This document shows positions 55,240 through 64,000 of a stretch of 64,000 bases of DNA, piece after piece. The notes below the pieces were generated by a model. The model was not told where the DNA came from. It was given only the letters and a program-made list of their open reading frames with translations, and did no database searches. This DNA comes from Oscillospiraceae bacterium (GTDB taxonomy: Bacteria; Bacillota; Clostridia; Oscillospirales; Oscillospiraceae). Where the stretch lies: positions 62,001 through 126,000 of the forward strand of contig DAOUQJ010000003.1 in assembly GCA_030625685.1 (NCBI GenBank). The letters run 5' to 3'. Positions within the stretch are counted from its first letter, which is position 1; each line of letters begins with the position of its first letter. Position numbers and translations under genes: made by a program.

Positions 55240-56667
55240 ATGAAAAGAAATAAAGATGGACTCGGATCATTTCAGCTTACCATGTTAGCGCTTGGCTCGG
55301 TAATTGGTGGTTCTTTTTTTCTGGGTTCAGCTGTTGCAATAAAAGCAAGCGGCCCTTCTGTTTTAATCGCTTTCGCATTTGGAGGCGTATTGGTTTACTA
55401 TATATTAAAAGCCCTTTCAGAAATGACAGTAAAAAAACCAAACGCAGGTTCTTTTCGCACTTATGCCACAGAAGCCTTTGGAACCGCAACAGGGTTTGTT
55501 GTCGGTTGGGTATATTGGACTGGCATGATACTTGCTATGTCAAGTGAGGCTACTGCAGTTTCGATTTTATTGCGTAGTTGGAATCAAAACATTTCAATTG
55601 TACTGATAGGTTCTTCCATCATTATTGGGGTTACATTGTTAAACCTATTTGGTGCAAAACAATTGAGTAAATTAGAAAGTGGACTTGCTTTCATCAAGAT
55701 TTTTTCCATCATTTGTTTTATCATAATTGGTATAATTTTGATAACGGGTCTGTTTACAACGCGTGCACCAATCGGTTTGGGTGTATTATCTGAAGAGTCG
55801 TTTTTTCCAGGTGGGATTAAAAGTATTGCTGGTAGCATGTTAATTGTAATGTTCACCTATGCTGGCTTTGAAATTATCGGGTTGGCTTCAACAGAAGTTA
55901 AAAATCCTGATAAAACCATTCCTAAAGCTATTCGCAACACAGTTTTTGGTCTTGTAGGTTTATATATGTTGTCAAACGCTGTACTGCTCCCTCTCATTCC
56001 AACAGGACTATTGACAGATGAAGTCAGTCCGCTTGTAGCAGCACTCAGCAGACACGGAGTAACTTGGGCTGGCAATGCAATTAATGTTGTGCTCATTTCA
56101 GCAATCTTATCGACCATGCTTGCGGTCATGTTTGGCATCGGTCGAATGCTTCATTCCCTCGCTGAAGATGGTCTAGCTCCAAAGTTATTATTCAGCAAAA
56201 CAGATGTTCCATATCGTGAAATTTTAATTTCAGGTTTATCGATGCTGCTTGCTTTATGGTTTGGCACTTTCTTTCCCAATGTCTATTTGTTTCTAGTCAG
56301 TTCAAGTGGGTTTGCTATTCTATTTTCATATGCTGTTATTATGTTAACGCACATTAAGTTCCGCAAAAAAGAAAATATGAAAAACAATAAATCAAGAAAC
56401 ACATCATTTCCCTACCCATCTCTTTTAACATTCGTTGCTCTAGTTCTCATAATTATAAGCATGCCCTTTGTTCAGGGGCAAACTTCAGGATTAATCGCAG
56501 GTATCAGTATAGTATTGTTTTATTTATGTAGTTATCGTCTTGTATACATGTTTAAAAATTCTATTCAGCGAGAGCATGTCACAGACGTTAAGATTCGAAA
56601 AGAGCTGTTGCAAGAAGTGGCAGACGAACTTACTGATATATCTAAAAAAAGAAAAAGCGATAATTAG
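55240..56667 (+). CDS. amino acid permease (APC superfamily)
   Basis: The 475-residue protein has twelve predicted membrane segments and the APC signatures SVIGGSFFLGSAVAIKASG, FAFGGVLVYYILKALSEM, FVVGWVYWTG and the helix-6 region FTYAGFEIIGLASTEV. It resembles the AnsP/GabP/YbxG type; the substrate is not known. It has a hydrophilic C-terminal tail. A stem-loop covers its ribosome site. Confidence 0.9.
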   Translation: MKRNKDGLGSFQLTMLALGSVIGGSFFLGSAVAIKASGPSVLIAFAFGGVLVYYILKALSEMTVKKPNAGSFRTYATEAFGTATGFVVGWVYWTGMILAMSSEATAVSILLRSWNQNISIVLIGSSIIIGVTLLNLFGAKQLSKLESGLAFIKIFSIICFIIIGIILITGLFTTRAPIGLGVLSEESFFPGGIKSIAGSMLIVMFTYAGFEIIGLASTEVKNPDKTIPKAIRNTVFGLVGLYMLSNAVLLPLIPTGLLTDEVSPLVAALSRHGVTWAGNAINVVLISAILSTMLAVMFGIGRMLHSLAEDGLAPKLLFSKTDVPYREILISGLSMLLALWFGTFFPNVYLFLVSSSGFAILFSYAVIMLTHIKFRKKENMKNNKSRNTSFPYPSLLTFVALVLIIISMPFVQGQTSGLIAGISIVLFYLCSYRLVYMFKNSIQREHVTDVKIRKELLQEVADELTDISKKRKSDN

Positions 56668-56852
56668 ACTAATATTAAAATAAACCACTTCATTTCCTTT
56701 GCTTCGTTAAATTTATTATCATTCTCTAATGCATCTGTTACTCATTTGATTTTTTGCAACCCTACTATACTAAATGGTTCGATGATTTTTAGTTTGGTTA
56801 GTTTGTTCTGATTTATTGAGTACATGAATAAGATTGATGAGGAGGTGTAGTC

Positions 56853-57512
56853 TTGAAAAAAGTATTTTCATACGTTTTTTGCTTTTTGATAGCGGTCAAT
56901 TTAACAGCTTGCAACATTCATGAAACCGAACTAGATGTGATACCTTGGTATAAACTTGATCCTAGCCCTCAAGAAATACCACCTTCTGTAGTTTATACAG
57001 GCAATGGAAATGATATCATAAGCATTGATAAAGTTGAACCAAGATATGTCATATACATTGAGGGCAATGAGGAATCTGATTTATTTTCAGTTAAAGGTTA
57101 TGATGAAAACGACAATATAACCGAAGTTTTTGTTGCCACTTCATGCCCTTATCAAGGTGTTAGTGTTGATCCAACGCAAAAAACAACAAAACTTAAGATA
57201 CATGCCAAAGGAAATTGGAAGGTTGAATCGCGTTCAGTTTACACTCTACCTACCATATCTGAGGGAGAAAGCTTAAAAGGCACTGGAGATGCTGTCATTT
57301 GGGTAAAAAGCTATGGTTTACTAGCATCAATCAAAGGCAATGCGCTTGAAAAGTACTTCGAAGTAAAATCTTTTGGAGAATTGGGTGACTATATTATGGT
57401 GAGCACAACAAAACAATATTCTGATACAGTTGAGTTAAAAGGCGAACCGTTTGCCTTGACCATAAAAGCTGCCGGAGATTGGGAGATTAGTTTTGATGAG
57501 ATTGGAAAATAA
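56853..57512 (+). CDS. lipoprotein, unknown
   Basis: The 219-residue product starts at TTG 56853 behind GAGGAGGTG and has a lipoprotein signal (FCFLIAVNLTACNI; lipidated Cys at about 20). Two similar beta halves follow, each with KATGDW-like elements (KLKIHAKGNWKVES, ALTIKAAGDWEISF), which suggests an internal duplication. No family recognised. Separated from the permease by 185 bases. Confidence 0.75.
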   Translation: MKKVFSYVFCFLIAVNLTACNIHETELDVIPWYKLDPSPQEIPPSVVYTGNGNDIISIDKVEPRYVIYIEGNEESDLFSVKGYDENDNITEVFVATSCPYQGVSVDPTQKTTKLKIHAKGNWKVESRSVYTLPTISEGESLKGTGDAVIWVKSYGLLASIKGNALEKYFEVKSFGELGDYIMVSTTKQYSDTVELKGEPFALTIKAAGDWEISFDEIGK

Positions 57513-57608
57513 TACGTATACAAACCATGCATTGAATCTATTATCATAATTGACTCTAACAGGTTTTTTGTTATGAGCTAGTTTGTATGATTTACTATAA
57601 AACAATTA

Positions 57609-57644
57609 AAAGTAGGTGAAAAAAATACTCTTCACCTACTTTTA
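57609..57644 (-). terminator. terminator after the FMN-binding lipoprotein gene
   Basis: AAAAGTAGGTGAA/TTCACCTACTTTT forms a 13-bp stem with a 10-base loop, 19 bases beyond the stop codon, with T-rich sequence after it. Confidence 0.75.
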
Positions 57645-57662
57645 AAAACAATTTAATAATTC

Positions 57663-58079
57663 TTATTCAACTGCGCTTGCCAATGCAATTTCAGTTGCTT
57701 CAACAAAATGTCCATGTGAAGTTGTAGCTCCTGTTACAGCATCTATTTGTTCGATATCTTTACTTTCCATAAATTGAATTGGATAATCCTTCATACCTTC
57801 CACTGCAAGTTGTGCAACAGCATATAGATCATCACCCAAACCCTCTCCGTATGTCTCATCTTTAACTCTTTCTTGATCTGTATACTCTACATAAGTACAA
57901 TCTGTAATTTCACCTTCTGTAACTGTGATGGTAACGATACCATATCCACCATGATCATCTTTTGAGCTCATACCTTCATAAGTACCATCTGTGTATATGG
58001 TATTTTTGCTATCACAACTGGTAAATAAAACTGGTATACATAGAAGTAGGGTTAAAACTATAGCGACACTCTTTTTCAT
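57663..58079 (-). CDS. FMN-binding domain lipoprotein
   Basis: The 138-residue product has a lipoprotein signal (LCIPVLFTSCDSK), then an FMN_bind domain with DGTYEGMSSKDDHGGYG, VTITVTEGEITDC and the flavinylation motif DAVTGATTS, in which Thr receives FMN from ApbE. It is a small extracytoplasmic flavoprotein, likely for electron transfer. No ApbE or Rnf gene is in the window. Confidence 0.85.
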   Translation of the reverse strand: MKKSVAIVLTLLLCIPVLFTSCDSKNTIYTDGTYEGMSSKDDHGGYGIVTITVTEGEITDCTYVEYTDQERVKDETYGEGLGDDLYAVAQLAVEGMKDYPIQFMESKDIEQIDAVTGATTSHGHFVEATEIALASAVE

Positions 58080-58443
58080 TACAATTCCTCCATTTTAGAT
58101 ATAAGTTTTGTTCTCTTGATGTGTAATTAGTCTATAACGCTTTAAGATGATGAATCATTGATTTATCACTTATTATTAATATTATACAATAATTCGAATG
58201 ATAATCAATATATTTTGTCACATTTTTGAATTTTGTGCAAGTTTGTTGGAAAATTGTAGTACCTTCAAAAATTATTAAGAATATTTCTTTCTAAACTGCT
58301 TTTAGAGTAATGCTACTTTTATAGTCACCAATTATTCAAGCAATAAAAAAATGAGGCACGAAATTAACTTCGTGCCTCATTTCAAACATTATAAAATCAG
58401 CTTTGATATGATGTGAATTATCATAGTGCAAGGCAAAATTAAA
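58080..58443. other. intergenic region with terminator
   Basis: The stem AAATGAGGCACGAA/TTCGTGCCTCATTT (58349-58382), followed on the minus strand by TTTTTTT, ends the acidic lipoprotein gene. The remainder holds the upstream region of the FMN lipoprotein gene. No further gene seen. Confidence 0.65.
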
Positions 58444-58731
58444 TTATGCTTCAGCTTCTTCGTCAGATGCTGCGTCTTCGTCAGCTACTGCATCTTCGTC
58501 AACTACTGCGTCTTCATCAGCTGCTACATCTTCGTCAGCTGCTGCGTCTTCGTCAGCCATAGCATCTTCGTCTGCTGCTACATCTTCACCAGTTGCTGCT
58601 GCATCGTCTTCAACTTGATCACTTACTGCTTCTGGATCTTCTGGTTGTGGATCAGCTGGTGTGCCGCAACCTACTAATGCAAGAGATAGCATAAGCATAA
58701 GTGCCAATGACAGTGTCAAAATCTTTTTCAT
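58444..58731 (-). CDS. small lipoprotein with acidic 6-residue repeats
   Basis: The 95-residue product has a lipoprotein signal (LMLSLALVGCGTP; Cys at 22) and a mature part made of about seven tandem repeats of the type ADEDA(A/V/M) (residues 50-90), encoded by an 18-base tandem DNA repeat, then DEEAEA. The high negative charge suggests cation binding or a cell-surface spacer. No family known. Start after TAGGAGG. Confidence 0.75.
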   Translation of the reverse strand: MKKILTLSLALMLMLSLALVGCGTPADPQPEDPEAVSDQVEDDAAATGEDVAADEDAMADEDAAADEDVAADEDAVVDEDAVADEDAASDEEAEA

Positions 58732-59386
58732 AATTTCCTCCTAAAGTATGTAAAAAGTTTTATGCAAATCCAGTTGTATATTTACCACAACCAGGTTATG
58801 CCGTTTTTTTGCCCTACCGGCAAGAAATGAAAAAATAAACTATTTAAGCATTTGCAAAAAGAATAACAATTCAATAGTTAATTCACATCGAAAAAGTCAC
58901 GTTAACTTAAATTTAAGTTGATGGTTATAACGTGTTTATTTCTGTAGAAAAACGCAAACAAACAATACAAAACCTCAATAATCATTATTACTATTGTTGC
59001 ATTTAGCAAGATATGAGAATTGTTAATTTTGTGTGTTTTATTTTAGCTAACTTGTAACAAACTGTCAAGAGCTTTCTTTGCTTTTCTCAGAAAATCACCC
59101 TTCAAACGAATGAATTATACTTACATTTTATTGATGAATTAACGCTCTTATTGATTAAAAGTAGAAAATTTTACTTGAATTCAATGAATTCATCAGAATT
59201 AAATAGTTATTTTTGCATATCTAAATTTTTTTCTAAAAACAATCTATAATGCAGAATATTCTTTCAAATATTATTATATTTTTTTACTCTTGAATTTGAA
59301 ACCCTTTTTTCCCTTCCATTAGTATTGACAATCTATCATACTAGCGTATTATAAGTATGTAAATATTTGTTTGAAAGGATGATATT
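58732..59386. other. intergenic region, 655 bases
   Basis: I see no gene. A 16-base palindrome AACTTAAATTTAAGTT (58904-58919) lies in a wider dyad CACGTTA...TAACGTG (58898-58934), a possible operator. A promoter TTGACA (59325-59330) with TATTAT at 59347-59352 (spacer 16) precedes the CoA-transferase gene. Confidence 0.55.
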
Positions 59387-60574
59387 GTGGGTGCGTTGGA
59401 TGGTATGAAAATTCTTGATTTTTCTACTTTACTACCCGGTCCATATGCTACACTAATGTTAGCAGACATGGGTGCAGAAGTGCTTAAGATAAGTTCAAAA
59501 AGTAAACCAGATCTTGTTGTAGATTATCCGCCCTTCATAGAAGGGACAGATATTTCTGCAAATAATGCTTGGTTAGGTCGAAACAAAAAAACTATGTTCT
59601 TAAACCTTAAAAAACCGAAAGCAATAGAACTGGTTAAAGAATTAATTATGGAATATGATATCGTGATGGAACAGTTTAGACCAGGTGTTATGGACAAGTT
59701 AGGGCTTGGCTATTCTCAGCTAAAAGAAATAAATCCAAAGCTTATATATTGCTCTCTCACTGGATATGGTCAGACTGGACCTATGAATATGGTTGCTGGA
59801 CACGATATCAATTATTTGGCTAGAAGTGGTAACATGTCCTATGCAGGAAAACTCGATACTGGTCCAGTATTAACAAACATGCAAATAGCCGATGTCGCAG
59901 TTGGCTCCTTGCATTCTGTTGTCGGCATTTTAGCTGCTGTGAACCATCGACATCAAACTGGAAAAGGTCAACATGTTGATATCTCAATGTACGATGGGTT
60001 AATTCCATTCAATTCTATGGATGGTGCATCTTACTTGGTTAGTGGAATTGAACCAAAAAGAGAAAATACGCGCTTGAATGGTGGCTCTATCTATGATTTC
60101 TATGAAACAAAAGACGGAAGGTATTTAAGCGTTGGTGCACTAGAACCACAATTTTGGAGTAATTTTTGCAACTTGATTGGTAGGCCAGAGTATATTGAGT
60201 TAGGAGTGTTTCCAGAGAATATTTCTCAAATGAAAGAAGATATTAAATCTATTTTAAAAAGTAAAACGCTTGATGAATGGATAAATATATTTCGGGATAA
60301 GGATGTGTGTGTAGAACCAGTTCTAACCATGCAAGAAGCATTGATTGACGATGATCATATCAAAGCCCGTGAAATGGTTGTCGATGTTCCAATTCCAACC
60401 GTTCAAGGAAAAGCTGTCAAACAGATGGGTACAGCAATTAAACTATCTGACTGCCCCATATCATATAAACACGCTGGTTACCCTTTAGGCTATCATACAA
60501 AAGAAATTTTGGTTAACCTTGGATATTGCGAAGAAGTATACAAATCTTTTGAAGATACTGGTGTCTTCGATTGA
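59387..60574 (+). CDS. CaiB/BaiF family CoA-transferase (family III)
   Basis: The 395-residue product starts at GTG 59387 after AAAGGATG. It has the class III pattern LDFSTLLPGPYATLMLADMGAEVLKI, LGRNKKTMFLNLK, the catalytic-Asp region DISMYDGLIPF and GYGQTGPM. Family members move CoA between acids or epimerise 2-methylacyl-CoA; which applies cannot be told. It is monocistronic and ends at a strong hairpin. Confidence 0.88.
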   Translation: MGALDGMKILDFSTLLPGPYATLMLADMGAEVLKISSKSKPDLVVDYPPFIEGTDISANNAWLGRNKKTMFLNLKKPKAIELVKELIMEYDIVMEQFRPGVMDKLGLGYSQLKEINPKLIYCSLTGYGQTGPMNMVAGHDINYLARSGNMSYAGKLDTGPVLTNMQIADVAVGSLHSVVGILAAVNHRHQTGKGQHVDISMYDGLIPFNSMDGASYLVSGIEPKRENTRLNGGSIYDFYETKDGRYLSVGALEPQFWSNFCNLIGRPEYIELGVFPENISQMKEDIKSILKSKTLDEWINIFRDKDVCVEPVLTMQEALIDDDHIKAREMVVDVPIPTVQGKAVKQMGTAIKLSDCPISYKHAGYPLGYHTKEILVNLGYCEEVYKSFEDTGVFD

Positions 60575-60614
60575 CATAGCCCAAATGATGTATTCTTACT
60601 CACATACTCATAAT

Positions 60615-60652
60615 AAAAACCACCTCTTTAAAATTGATAAGAGGTGGTTTTT
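60615..60652. terminator. bidirectional terminator between the CoA-transferase and the Q-rich gene
   Basis: AAAAACCACCTCTT/AAGAGGTGGTTTTT forms a 14-bp stem with a 10-base loop and A/T runs in both directions. Confidence 0.8.
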
Positions 60653-60688
60653 GCAATCACTCTTGAATATTAGTAACCATGCTAATTC

Positions 60689-61426
60689 CTACAATATATC
60701 AACCTGCTTTTGATCCTGGTCTTGACCTTGCAATTGATCCTGGTCTTGACCTTGCAATTGGTCTTGATCTTGACCTTGTAATTGATCTTGGTCTTGACCT
60801 TGATCCTGATCTTGACCTTGCAATTGGTCTTGGTCTTGGCCTTGATCCTGATCTTGACCTTGTAATTGAACAGGAATCACATCTGTATCTGTGTCAGGAT
60901 CTGCTATAGATGATGATCCTACGTTGATATTGATAACAAACCGATTATCAATATTACTTTCGCTGGTATTGCTTGTTGTAGTTGTTTCCGTGTCATTTTG
61001 TGAACTAGCTTGCCCTTGTAATTGTCCTTGAATTTGACCTTGCAATTGCCCTTGATTTTGCTCTACGCTTTGCACTTGTGCTTGAAGCTGTGCTTGCTTT
61101 TGTTCCATTTGTTGCAGTTGTGTTTGCACTTGCGCTTGTTTCTGTTCCATTTCTTGATATTGCGCTTGTAACTGAGCTTGTTTTTGCTCAACTACCTGAA
61201 ATTGAGCTTGTAGTTGCGCTTGTTTCTGTTCCATTTCTTGATATTGTTCCTGCAGTTGCTTTTGCTTTTGTTCCATTTGTTGCAGTTGTGTTTGCACTTG
61301 AGCTTGGAATTGTTTTTGTTCTTGTTCCAATTTTGCAATAAGGATTTCAATATCTGTGATTTTAGCTAGAAAATAACTACAATCACAATTAAAAGGATAT
61401 CTGTTATAACAATTAAATTTTTCCAT
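60689..61426 (-). CDS. glutamine-rich coiled-coil repeat protein, unknown
   Basis: The 245-residue product has a short Cys-containing N terminus (FNCYNRYPFNCDCSYF), then a 14-residue tandem repeat of the type MEQKQAQLQAQ(Y/F)QE (about 45-130, six units), a Ser/Thr middle with NRFVININVGS, and a C-terminal low-complexity tail of LQGQDQDQ units (about 190-240). The 14-residue period fits a two-heptad coiled coil. No signal peptide. Start after GGGAGG. It may be a structural or spore-coat protein; this is inference. Confidence 0.8.
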   Translation of the reverse strand: MEKFNCYNRYPFNCDCSYFLAKITDIEILIAKLEQEQKQFQAQVQTQLQQMEQKQKQLQEQYQEMEQKQAQLQAQFQVVEQKQAQLQAQYQEMEQKQAQVQTQLQQMEQKQAQLQAQVQSVEQNQGQLQGQIQGQLQGQASSQNDTETTTTSNTSESNIDNRFVININVGSSSIADPDTDTDVIPVQLQGQDQDQGQDQDQLQGQDQDQGQDQDQLQGQDQDQLQGQDQDQLQGQDQDQKQVDIL

Positions 61427-61549
61427 CTAATACCTCCCTATCACATATTACGCGATTGAATGTGAGGATGTTACTCAAGCGTTTCTTATTCGACACATTA
61501 AAGTCATAATAAATAGACGATTTAAATATTCGAAATAATTTTATATTTT

Positions 61550-61590
61550 AAAAAAGGAAAGATTACGAAAACTGTAATCTTTCCTTTTTT
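61550..61590 (-). terminator. terminator after the glycine betaine transporter operon
   Basis: AAAAAAGGAAAGATTAC/GTAATCTTTCCTTTTTT, a 17-bp stem with a seven-base loop, lies 44 bases past the last gene. Confidence 0.8.
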
Positions 61591-61633
61591 AGATTCAATC
61601 TAAATATTAACTTTAGGTAGGATTTTAAATCAA

Positions 61634-62551
61634 TTAACCTAGTAGACCTTTGTCGGTTAGCATCATTGTAGCAACTTCTCTTGCATTTTGACCTTCGTCA
61701 ACAAGTAAGTTATATTGTTGCATTTCTTCAGTTGTCCATTGATTGTGAAGTTCTTCAAGAGCTGTCACAACCTCAGGATTTGCTTCAGCAAAGTCCATTT
61801 TTAGTATAGGAGTTACATAGTATGGTGGGAAGAAATTTTGGTCGTCAACTAGGTTGACTAATCCAAATTTTGCAATTCTACCATCTGTTGAATAAGAAAC
61901 GTTTACGTCCAATACACCATCAGCAAGTGCTTTATATGTGATTCCTTGGTCCATTGATTTCTCATCTTTAAATTCTAAACCTTCGTATGCTTCTACAAGT
62001 CCTGGAAGACCATCAGTTCTGCTGATAAATTCAGGATCACAACCCAAAATCATTTCACCTGCAAAAGGAATCAAATCAGAAATGGATTCAATGTTTAGCT
62101 CTTCGGCAGTTTCACCTCTGACGGATAATACATATGTGTTATTCCAACCTAGAGGATTGAGCCAAGTAACACCATATTCTTCTTCAGAATGATTTTTAAC
62201 AAAATCATAGGTTTCTTGAGTTCCGATAATTTCAGTTTGATCAAATAGACCACCATATGCTGTTCCTGTAAATTCGGCATACATGTCAACTTCATCGTTT
62301 ACCAAAGCATTCCAACAAAGCATGCTTCCACCAAGTTCTGCAACTTCAGTTTCAAATCCTTTGGAATCTAAATAAACTGATAGTAGTTGACCTGTGATCC
62401 TTTGCTCTGTGTAGTTTTTATGCGCAATTTTAATAACGTCAGCATTCGCTTGGTTATCATCACCCTCATCTGTTGCAGCTCCACAACCTGCCATAAAGAA
62501 TAGTGTGCCCACAGCTAGTAATAATACGACCAACTTTTTCATAACTTTCAT
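61634..62551 (-). CDS. opuCC: glycine betaine/choline-type ABC transporter substrate-binding lipoprotein (OpuCC/OsmX-like)
   Basis: The 305-residue product has a lipoprotein signal (TLFFMAGCGAATD; Cys at about 23) and an OpuAC/ProX-type domain: IKIAHKNYTEQRITGQLLSVYL, EVDMYAEFTGTAYG and later NVSYSTDGRIAKFGLVNLVDDQNFFPPYYVTPIL. It delivers a quaternary amine osmoprotectant to the permease. It is the last gene of the operon; symbol by similarity of arrangement. Confidence 0.88.
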   Translation of the reverse strand: MKVMKKLVVLLLAVGTLFFMAGCGAATDEGDDNQANADVIKIAHKNYTEQRITGQLLSVYLDSKGFETEVAELGGSMLCWNALVNDEVDMYAEFTGTAYGGLFDQTEIIGTQETYDFVKNHSEEEYGVTWLNPLGWNNTYVLSVRGETAEELNIESISDLIPFAGEMILGCDPEFISRTDGLPGLVEAYEGLEFKDEKSMDQGITYKALADGVLDVNVSYSTDGRIAKFGLVNLVDDQNFFPPYYVTPILKMDFAEANPEVVTALEELHNQWTTEEMQQYNLLVDEGQNAREVATMMLTDKGLLG

Positions 62552-62578
62552 TTCTTTACCTCCATTTTATATAAAATA

Positions 62579-63211
62579 TTAATTTAACCCTTTTGAAGTA
62601 AGCGCTTTCTCCAGAAGTCCCAAAAGAAAATCTGCTAAAAGTGCAAGAACTGCAGAGAAAATTGCACCCGTCAAAATCATCGGTTGGTTAAACATACTTA
62701 ACCCTCTATAGATAAAGTCACCCAATCCGCCTGCCCCAATCATAGTGGCGATTGTTGTAACACCGATGCTTGTAACTGTTGCAATTCTAACACCACCCAT
62801 AATAACTGAAATAGATAGTGGAACTTCAACTTTAAACATAATTTGTGCTTGTGACATACCCATACCCGTTGCTGCTTTAATTGTTGCTGGATTCACATTT
62901 CTAATACCAATTAAAGTGTTTTTGATGATTGGTAAGAGTGCATATAAAAACAACGCAAAAATAGCTGGTTTAGAGCCTATTCCAAAAATGGGTAACGCAA
63001 AAGCAAATAGAGCAAGTGATGGAATCGTCTGAATGATATTCGCAATATTCAAAACAACATGAGATAATTTTTCGCGTTTTACAATAGAAAACCCTACGGG
63101 AATACCAACAAGACAGGCTAGAAATACGGCGGAAAATGACAAAGTAATATGCTCCATTGTTTTTGCCATGATTTCCGGAAAATTTTCTGTGATATAATTC
63201 AGTATTTCCAT
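62579..63211 (-). CDS. opuCB: glycine betaine/choline-type ABC transporter permease
   Basis: The 210-residue protein has five to six membrane segments and the EAA-like coupling loop AATGMGMSQAQIMFKVEVPLS, with VRIATVTSIGVTTIATMIGAGGLG of the OpuCB/ProW family. It starts two bases after the ATPase gene stop codon and is co-transcribed. The second permease gene (opuCD) usually found in Bacillus is not present after opuCC, so two copies of this protein may form the channel. Confidence 0.9.
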   Translation of the reverse strand: MEILNYITENFPEIMAKTMEHITLSFSAVFLACLVGIPVGFSIVKREKLSHVVLNIANIIQTIPSLALFAFALPIFGIGSKPAIFALFLYALLPIIKNTLIGIRNVNPATIKAATGMGMSQAQIMFKVEVPLSISVIMGGVRIATVTSIGVTTIATMIGAGGLGDFIYRGLSMFNQPMILTGAIFSAVLALLADFLLGLLEKALTSKGLN

Positions 63212-63213
63212 CC

Positions 63214-63999
63214 TTAATACTCCTCACTCTTAGGTATAATTTGACTTAAAACATTAAGAATACTTGTATTAGTTATCATACCAATTAAGTTATCATTTTC
63301 ATCTACAACTGGACTAAATTTGATATCATGTTCGTCACGAATACTAATCACTTCAGACAGAGCCATCTCTTTAGGTATCTTAATGACATCTTTTTTCATA
63401 ATGTCTTTCATTTTAACTGAATGATCTGTTAAACCTGAAAAACGGTTAGAACCAACAATGCCCAATAGCGTATTTTTTTTGCCATCAACTTTATCTACAA
63501 CTGCCACAACGGTTGTGTTACCTTTTTTCATCATTTCAATGGCTTGCATAATAGTACGGTTTGGATTGATCTCAACAACATTTTTGTTCATGATGTCTTC
63601 AGCTTTGAGCATGTCTGGTGTTTTCCAGAGTCTGTCTTTCCCAACAAACTCTTCTACAAATTCATTTTTAGGATTTTTTAGAATATCGTCAGGCGTATCA
63701 AACTGAATAATTTTCCCGTCTTGCATCACAGCAATTCTATCACCTAACTTTATTGCTTCACCAATATCATGTGTGACAAAGACAATTGTTTTATCTAATT
63801 CATCATGCAATCTCAAAAGCTCATCTTGCAATTGACCTCTTGTGATTGGATCAAGCGCTGAAAATGGCTCGTCCATAAGAATAATATCAGGTTCATTTGC
63901 TAGTGCTCTAGCTACACCCACACGTTGCTGTTGACCACCTGAAAGTTCTTTTGGATACCGTTTTGAGTATTGCTCATATGGCAGTCCAACCATTTCCAT
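63214..63999 (-). CDS. opuCA: glycine betaine-type ABC transporter ATP-binding protein with CBS domains (partial)
   Basis: The 5' end lies beyond the window. The visible 261 residues contain the signature LSGGQQQRVGVARALANEP, Walker B IILMDEPFSALDP and the switch His FVTHDIGEA, then two CBS domains (DIMNKNVVEINPNRTIMQAI and DIMKKDVIKIPKEMALSEV). CBS domains in OpuA/OpuC-type ATPases sense ionic strength or nucleotides. It drives the transporter encoded downstream. Confidence 0.93.
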   Translation of the reverse strand: MEMVGLPYEQYSKRYPKELSGGQQQRVGVARALANEPDIILMDEPFSALDPITRGQLQDELLRLHDELDKTIVFVTHDIGEAIKLGDRIAVMQDGKIIQFDTPDDILKNPKNEFVEEFVGKDRLWKTPDMLKAEDIMNKNVVEINPNRTIMQAIEMMKKGNTTVVAVVDKVDGKKNTLLGIVGSNRFSGLTDHSVKMKDIMKKDVIKIPKEMALSEVISIRDEHDIKFSPVVDENDNLIGMITNTSILNVLSQIIPKSEEY

Positions 64000-64000
64000 C

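Noticed and set aside
58426-58677. Cys/Phe-rich plus-strand frame
   Set aside because: It is the complement of the acidic repeat lipoprotein gene.
60700-60870. Regular short repeats resembling a CRISPR array or satellite
   Set aside because: The repeats are in one frame and encode the LQGQDQDQ tail of the glutamine-rich protein; there are no unique spacers.
60679-60909. Open frame on the plus strand inside the glutamine-rich gene, with DLDLVIDLGLDL repeats
   Set aside because: It is the antisense shadow of the repeat-encoding minus-strand gene and has no ribosome site.

Overview
The window comes from the chromosome of a low-GC, anaerobe-type, endospore-forming Firmicute of the Clostridia. 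The sporulation genes spoIIGA, sigE and a cwlD-like amidase, Gram-positive style AGGAGG ribosome sites, SLH-domain surface proteins, a PPi-type phosphofructokinase and a typical clostridial housekeeping gene set all point this way. Genus cannot be fixed from the sequence alone.

Layout. 0-5 kb: an exported protein, ruvX, then rpmG-secE-nusG-rplK-rplA and, behind its own promoter and L10 leader, rplJ-rplL; a strong terminator follows and rpoBC is absent. 5-23 kb: housekeeping and sporulation genes (radA, cwlD, fba, pfp, sigE/spoIIGA, a radical SAM protein, DUF951, rarA, glyA, nth, coaX, a three-gene unknown cluster, tagO/wecA-like, trpS, gltX). 23-28.6 kb: acyl-CoA dehydrogenase, a decayed MATE transporter, a cytidylate-kinase-like protein, rnpB, a YaiI/YqxD protein and a lipoprotein.

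29-35 kb: lipoprotein, DUF4870-like and AIM24 genes next to a two-component system whose first gene looks like a sensor that has lost its kinase core. Similar tandem 20-21 bp repeats lie upstream of the AIM24 gene, of the two-component operon, and of a dead partial copy of the AIM24 gene at 52.1 kb, which sits just upstream of a large LRR/SLH surface protein. This suggests a small regulon and a promoter moved by duplication.

35-48 kb: envelope carbohydrate genes. They comprise a processive glycosyltransferase with a C-terminal MshEN-like (possible c-di-GMP receptor) domain, a 1185-residue secreted protein with copper-amine-oxidase-N, SLH-like and sialate-O-acetylesterase-like parts, and a DUF4358-MBOAT-DHHW cassette of the type that O-acylates polysaccharides. 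An isc cluster (iscS-iscU-iscR) lies between them. A GGDEF protein at 53 kb could supply c-di-GMP.

48-64 kb: an LRR/SLH surface protein, tRNA-Pro, a GGDEF protein, ogt, an amino acid permease, small lipoproteins, a CaiB-type CoA-transferase, a glutamine-rich repeat protein and the opuC-type glycine betaine transporter, cut by the right edge. Five decayed genes (MATE, metY, amidase-SLH, AIM24 copy, alkA) show active gene loss between 24 and 55 kb.
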